Position numbers and translations under genes: made by a program. 9,748 nt of DNA from DASRSS01 sp035656335 (GTDB lineage Bacteria > Actinomycetota > Actinomycetes > Mycobacteriales > Jatrophihabitantaceae). Under the pieces are notes generated by a model that had not been told where the DNA came from, searched no databases, and saw only the letters and a list, made by a program, of their open reading frames with translations. The first letter of the stretch is position 1. Every line of letters starts with the position of its first letter. Where the stretch lies: the NCBI GenBank assembly GCA_035656335.1, contig DASRSS010000286.1, forward strand, positions 1 to 9,748, written 5' to 3'. This document shows positions 6,948 to 9,748 of the stretch, piece after piece.

Positions 6948-7666
6948 CCGGCCAGGCGGTGGGCGCACGCCCGTTGGAGACCGTGGTCGTCTGCCATCCG
7001 GAACGACTGATCGCCGCGGCCACCGCCGCGCTGCTCAAGGTCACCGGCACGACGCGGACCGCAACGACGGCGCCCACGCTCACCAGGTTGCTGTCGAACC
7101 TGCACCGCTACGTCAACGTGGCGGTCGTGTTCGACGCGGTCGGCGAGGATCTCGCTGATCTGTTCGAGGCACTGCATCACCGCGGCCTGCCGATCCCCGT
7201 CCTCATCGTGGCCGAGGACGCGACGCCCGACCGGGTGGCACACGCGCTGGAGCTGGGTGCCGCGGGCGCGGTGTCGGCCAGCTGCTCGGTCGACGCGCTG
7301 TGCCGTGGCGTGCGGACCGCGCACTCGGGCAACGCGGTGTTCCCCGACGGACGGCGCCACGAAGTGCTGGAGTCGCTTCGATCCCGCCGGCTGAGGCGGT
7401 ACTCCGCGCAGAGCCGGCTCGCCGAGCTCAGCCAGAGCGAGCGGCAGGCGCTGCAGCTGCTCGCCTACGGCACGTCGATCACGGACATCGCCGGTCGCAT
7501 GTCCGTCTCGCCGCACACCGTGCGCAGCTACATCCACAACCTCGGTTCCAAGATCGGGGTGCGCGGCCAGCTGCGGATCGCCGCGGCGGGCCGAGAGCTG
7601 CTCGCGACCGCACGCACCGCGATGCCGGACGGGATTAGTTGGGCCGTTGATGAAGAAGGTGCGTAA
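6944..7666 (+). CDS. LuxR/NarL-type regulator with partly degenerate receiver domain (regulator 2)
   Basis: Also 240 residues with the same plan as regulator 1, so the pair probably arose by an old duplication. The C-terminal LuxR helix-turn-helix runs about 161-220 (LSQSERQALQLLAYGTSITDIAGRM, then SVSPHTVRSYIHNLGSKIGV). In the receiver-like half (about 12-130), TVVVCHPERL has His-Pro where the acidic pair should be, and the strand-5 Lys is absent (AGAVSASCS). An Asp does sit at the phosphoacceptor position (D64 in VAVVFDAVGED), though without its Mg-binding partners. Classical phosphotransfer is therefore doubtful. The start ATG at 6944 overlaps the stop of regulator 1 and has its own GGAG with an 8-base spacer. 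Coupled translation of two similar regulators would give near-equal amounts, which would suit a heterodimer; this is inference. The gene ends inside an imperfect stem-loop at 7658-7681. Confidence 0.9.
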   Translation: MTGQAVGARPLETVVVCHPERLIAAATAALLKVTGTTRTATTAPTLTRLLSNLHRYVNVAVVFDAVGEDLADLFEALHHRGLPIPVLIVAEDATPDRVAHALELGAAGAVSASCSVDALCRGVRTAHSGNAVFPDGRRHEVLESLRSRRLRRYSAQSRLAELSQSERQALQLLAYGTSITDIAGRMSVSPHTVRSYIHNLGSKIGVRGQLRIAAAGRELLATARTAMPDGISWAVDEEGA

Positions 7667-7681
7667 ACACCCTTATGCACC
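7658..7681 (+). repeat. Stem-loop spanning the stop codon of regulator 2
   Basis: GGTGCGTAA (7658-7666) pairs over nine positions, one of them G-U, with TTATGCACC (7673-7681) across a 6-base loop. The TAA stop at 7664-7666 lies in the left arm. No T-run follows, so a standard intrinsic terminator is not supported. It could act as a weak terminator, an mRNA end-stabiliser or a dyad operator. Confidence 0.5.
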
Positions 7682-7684
7682 AAT

Positions 7685-7697
7685 GATTCGACGAATC
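7685..7697. repeat. Inverted repeat GATTCG-A-CGAATC
   Basis: Perfect 6-base arms around a single central A. It begins three bases after the stem-loop at 7658-7681 and looks like a protein-binding dyad rather than an RNA hairpin, because there is no room for a loop. No known regulator can be assigned. Confidence 0.4.
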
Positions 7698-7716
7698 TGT
7701 TCGGCCTCCTTCCGGT

Positions 7717-7728
7717 ACCGACGTCGGT
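7717..7728. repeat. 12-bp perfect palindrome ACCGACGTCGGT
   Basis: A perfect palindrome with an ACGT core in the non-coding stretch before regulator 3. It overlaps a second, 8-bp palindrome (CGGTACCG, 7713-7720). It is a possible operator, with no assigned binding protein. Confidence 0.4.
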
Positions 7729-7764
7729 GTTCTACCTTCTGTCCACGGGGCTGATTTGCGGCGC

Positions 7765-7786
7765 CGTTCCGGTGCCGGCCGGAACG
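7765..7786. repeat. Inverted repeat CGTTCCGG-N6-CCGGAACG
   Basis: Perfect 8-base arms separated by 6 bases, about 90 bp upstream of regulator 3. The size and spacing (22 bp in total) suit a dimeric helix-turn-helix operator such as a LuxR-type site; a stable RNA hairpin is also possible. Downstream, CCGG recurs at 7792, 7804 and 7816 with an exact 12-bp step. Confidence 0.5.
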
Positions 7787-7826
7787 AGAATCCGGCCAGT
7801 TAGCCGGCACTGCTGCCGGGTGAGCA

Positions 7827-7842
7827 TTTCCCAGGCGGGAAA
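7827..7842. repeat. Inverted repeat TTTCCC-N4-GGGAAA
   Basis: Perfect 6-base arms with a 4-base spacer, 33 bp before the start codon of regulator 3. As RNA it would form a short hairpin in the leader; as DNA it could be an operator near the promoter. Confidence 0.4.
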
Positions 7843-7851
7843 AGTATTCGT

Positions 7852-7865
7852 CCTGATGGATCAGG
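7852..7865. repeat. Inverted repeat CCTGAT-N2-ATCAGG beside the regulator 3 start
   Basis: Perfect 6-base arms with a 2-base centre, ending 9 bases before the ATG at 7875. The right arm supplies the only Shine-Dalgarno-like bases (CAGG) for regulator 3, so a protein bound here, or local pairing, could limit its translation or transcription. Confidence 0.4.
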
Positions 7866-7874
7866 CTCTGCACC

Positions 7875-8606
7875 ATGGCAAATCCGCTCAGCATCGTGAT
7901 CGCGGACGTCGACGCGATCCTTACCGAATACCTGTCGTCCTTCCTGGAACGGCACGGCCACGACGTGCTGATCAGCACGCCGTCGCACGCCGCGGTCCGC
8001 GACTGCGTGCGCCGGCGCCGTCCGGACGTGTGCCTGGTCGACCTGTCGCTGCGCGACGGTGAGCACCCGGAGTCGATCGCGGAACTGACCGCCGCCAGCC
8101 CGGACACCGCCGTCGTCGTGCGCACCGCCGACACGTCGTCGACCACGATGCAGGCGACGCTCGCGGCCGGCGCCGTCGGCTACCTGCACAAGTCCCGCGG
8201 GCCGTTACTGCTGCTCGAAGTGCTGGCGCGCGTCTGCGACGGCGAGGTGGTCGTCGAGGGGACGTTCGCCCGGACCGCGCCGGCCGCCGAGGAGGACACC
8301 GCGGACGTCCGCCGCCTGATCGGGTTCCTGACCCCGCGCGAGCGCGAATGCCTCGGCATGCTCGCCGACGGCTTGAACACCGCTGCGATGGCCGATGCGC
8401 TAGCGGTCTCCCGCACCACGATCCGCACCCACGTGCAGTCGGTCCTGACCAAGCTCGGCGTGCACTCGCGTTTGGAGGCCGCTTCGCTCGCGACTCGCTC
8501 CGGGGGAGTAGGCGCGACGGCAGCGGCGACCGCGACCGACTCGCGGGTGGTCCTGCGCCTCGCCTCCGGCGCGCAGGGGATGGCCAAAGCCGCCCGTTCG
8601 TTCTAG
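7875..8606 (+). CDS. LuxR/NarL-type response regulator with intact receiver domain (regulator 3)
   Basis: 243 residues. Unlike its two upstream neighbours it keeps the full phosphorylation set: an acidic site at D11 and D13 (IVIADVDA), the phosphoacceptor D56 in PDVCLVDLSL, the switch Thr T84 (VVVRTAD) and K106 (GYLHKS). A DNA-binding LuxR helix-turn-helix covers about 152-210 (LTPRERECLGMLADGLNTAAMADAL, then SRTTIRTHVQSVLTKLGVHSR), close to that of regulator 1. The last 30 or so residues are low-complexity Ala/Thr/Ser. The ATG at 7875 is the only possible start, because an in-frame stop lies at 7854. The ribosome site is weak (CAGG, 9 bases away). It has its own 208-bp upstream region full of inverted repeats, so separate and perhaps autoregulated transcription is likely. 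Leu111 is encoded by the very rare codon TTA (8205-8207). No cognate histidine kinase is in the window. Confidence 0.9.
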   Translation: MANPLSIVIADVDAILTEYLSSFLERHGHDVLISTPSHAAVRDCVRRRRPDVCLVDLSLRDGEHPESIAELTAASPDTAVVVRTADTSSTTMQATLAAGAVGYLHKSRGPLLLLEVLARVCDGEVVVEGTFARTAPAAEEDTADVRRLIGFLTPRERECLGMLADGLNTAAMADALAVSRTTIRTHVQSVLTKLGVHSRLEAASLATRSGGVGATAAATATDSRVVLRLASGAQGMAKAARSF

Positions 8607-8648
8607 TCTTAACAGCCATCACACATCGGTCGGAGTGGTGGTTGTGGC

Positions 8649-9242
8649 ATGAATTCACCTGACCTCGCGCGCGGTCTGGAGCGCCTGGCGTGCCTCGTCG
8701 GGCTGGCCGAGCCGATGGACGAGGTGCTCGGCCGGGCCGCCCAGTACGCGCTCACCGCGATCCGCGACTGCGACGCGGTGTCGATCGCGACGCTGGCGGG
8801 CGGCCGTCCGGTGCTCGTCGCTGCCACCGATCCGCGCGCCCGCGCGGCGGACATCGCGCAGTGGGAGCTGGCCGAAGGACCGGCGCTGGCCACGGTCGGC
8901 CACGGCCGGATCACCGCGTCCGGGGCGTTGCGCCGCGAGCTCGACTGGCCGCGGTGGGCGTCCGAGGTCGTCGACAGCGGACTGCACAGCGTGCTCGTCG
9001 CGCCGCTCGTCGCCGCCAAGACGCTGATCGGCACGTTGACCGTGTTCGGCCAGCGCGAGCGGGTGTTCGACCCCGAGACCGTCATGCACATCCAGCGCTT
9101 CGCGCGCCCGGCCGCGGTCGTGATCTTCAACCTGCAGCTGATCCAGCAGCTACAGGCTCAGCTCACCCGGTTAACCGACGTGTCGGGTCAGGCCGCGTCC
9201 GCGGCGGTCGCGGTGTCCGCCGGCTCGTCCACGTGGACGTAG
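8649..9242 (+). CDS. GAF-domain protein, apparently truncated where an ANTAR domain would begin
   Basis: 197 residues. The body (about 10-155) is a GAF sensor domain of the kind found in actinobacterial GAF-ANTAR regulators: DCDAVSIATLAGGRPVLVAATDPRA, QWELAEGPAL, RWASEVVDSGLHSVLVAPLV, LIGTLTVFGQRERVFDPE and ARPAAVVIFNLQLIQQLQAQL. ANTAR proteins bind RNA and act by antitermination. In relatives the text continues into a segment like RDVIGQAKGIL; here LTDVSGQA fits its first residues, then changes to a low-complexity Ala/Ser/Val tail and stops. The tail is antisense to the end of the MFS gene (9188-9242). The start at 8649 has GGTGG 7 bases upstream (GGAG lies at 13) and no in-frame alternative back to the TAA at 8610. 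CTA and TTA codons cluster just before the break (9150, 9171). It could be a free-standing GAF sensor or a remnant; I lean to a truncated gene. Confidence 0.75.
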   Translation: MNSPDLARGLERLACLVGLAEPMDEVLGRAAQYALTAIRDCDAVSIATLAGGRPVLVAATDPRARAADIAQWELAEGPALATVGHGRITASGALRRELDWPRWASEVVDSGLHSVLVAPLVAAKTLIGTLTVFGQRERVFDPETVMHIQRFARPAAVVIFNLQLIQQLQAQLTRLTDVSGQAASAAVAVSAGSSTWT

Positions 9243-9748
9243 CGCGTCCCGCGGAACAGTGACGCGACCGCTCCGATCAGGCACATCGCGATCGCCATGC
9301 CGAACGCGATCGCCAGGCCGTGGTGGAACGGCTGCGAGATCAGGTGCGGGAAGAACTGCCGTCCGCCGAGGGTGGCCTGATCGCTGGACGACAGCCCGGA
9401 CAGCGTCTGGTTGCCGACCATCGTCTTGATCGGGTTGTACCCGAGGAACGCCGCGAACAGGCTGCCGACCGGTGGCTGGGCGGCGACCGCGCTCGCGACC
9501 GAGCCCGGCACGTGGTGCGCGAGCAGCCCGCTCTTGAGCGTGTCCGGCAGCGTGGACGCGAGCCCGGCGATCATCAGCGAGAAGAACAGCCCGATCGACA
9601 GCGAGAACCCGGAGTTCTGGAACGTCGCCCGCATGCCCGACGCGGCACCGCGATCCCGCGCCGGGACGCTGGACATGATGGCTGCGGTGTTGGGCGAGGT
9701 GAACATGCCCGAGCCGACGCCGCTCAGGAAGAGGAAGAAGGCGAACGT
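9188..9748 (-). CDS. MFS drug/solute efflux transporter, DHA2 family (C-terminal part; 5' end outside window)
   Basis: Only the last 186 residues are in the window. A proton-driven efflux pump of the 14-helix EmrB/QacA type is indicated by the conserved stretch GSGMFTSPNTAAIMSSVPARDRG followed by AASGMRATFQNSG, which marks the late transmembrane helices of DHA2 transporters. Hydrophobic segments follow at NSGFSLSIGLFFSLMIAGLAS and LAIAFGMAIAMCLIGAVASLF. The tail FRGTRYVHVDEPADTATAADAA is a normal cytosolic end for this family, so the stop at 9188 looks native. The reading frame is open to the window edge. It converges on the GAF gene and overlaps it by 55 bp, leaving no room for a bidirectional terminator. 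The substrate cannot be inferred, and a link to the polysaccharide locus is not evident. Confidence 0.9.
   Translation of the reverse strand, partial: TFAFFLFLSGVGSGMFTSPNTAAIMSSVPARDRGAASGMRATFQNSGFSLSIGLFFSLMIAGLASTLPDTLKSGLLAHHVPGSVASAVAAQPPVGSLFAAFLGYNPIKTMVGNQTLSGLSSSDQATLGGRQFFPHLISQPFHHGLAIAFGMAIAMCLIGAVASLFRGTRYVHVDEPADTATAADAA

Noticed and set aside
7658..7681. An intrinsic terminator after regulator 2
   Set aside because: The stem is clear but no T-rich tract follows, so only a stem-loop of unknown role is reported.
1..9748. CRISPR arrays, tRNA or rRNA genes, insertion sequences, attachment sites
   Set aside because: No regularly spaced repeats of the right size, no cloverleaf candidates, no transposase or integrase frames and no terminal repeats were seen on reading both strands.

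Overview
The window comes from a high-GC actinobacterium. Codon third positions are almost all G or C, several genes are joined by ATGA overlaps, and the regulators are of the LuxR/NarL type. The sequence does not fix a genus. All 9.7 kb are used: there is no non-coding gap above about 210 bases, and I see no tRNA, rRNA, CRISPR array, transposase or attachment site.

The left half (1-5307) is a four-gene operon on the minus strand, read right to left: a nucleotide-sugar 6-dehydrogenase of the WecC/WbpA type, a divergent glutamine:fructose-6-phosphate aminotransferase (GlmS), an extended-SDR sugar-nucleotide epimerase/decarboxylase, and a membrane-bound processive family 2 glycosyltransferase that runs off the left edge. 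Spacings are 10 bp, 25 bp and a 4-bp overlap. Together the genes can raise the amino-sugar supply, oxidise a UDP-sugar to a uronic acid, modify it, and polymerise a glycan across the membrane. I read this as an exopolysaccharide or capsule operon containing amino sugar and uronic acid; the exact product is unknown.

The right half is mostly plus strand. After a 183-bp divergent intergenic region come a secreted protein with a probable double-psi beta-barrel (RlpA/expansin-like) C-terminal half and two 240-residue LuxR-type regulators, the three coupled by ATGA overlaps. Both regulators have degenerate receiver domains. A 208-bp intergenic region packed with inverted repeats follows, then a third LuxR-type regulator with an intact receiver, then a GAF-domain protein that stops where an ANTAR domain would normally begin. 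Its 3' end overlaps the 3' end of a convergent DHA2-family MFS transporter that runs off the right edge.

The working model is a surface-polysaccharide locus with its own secreted wall-associated protein and a set of regulators, most of them apparently not controlled by ordinary phosphorylation. The most unusual parts are the coupled pair of phosphorylation-defective regulators, the palindrome-dense intergenic region at 7658-7865, the divergent GlmS, and the GAF/MFS junction.
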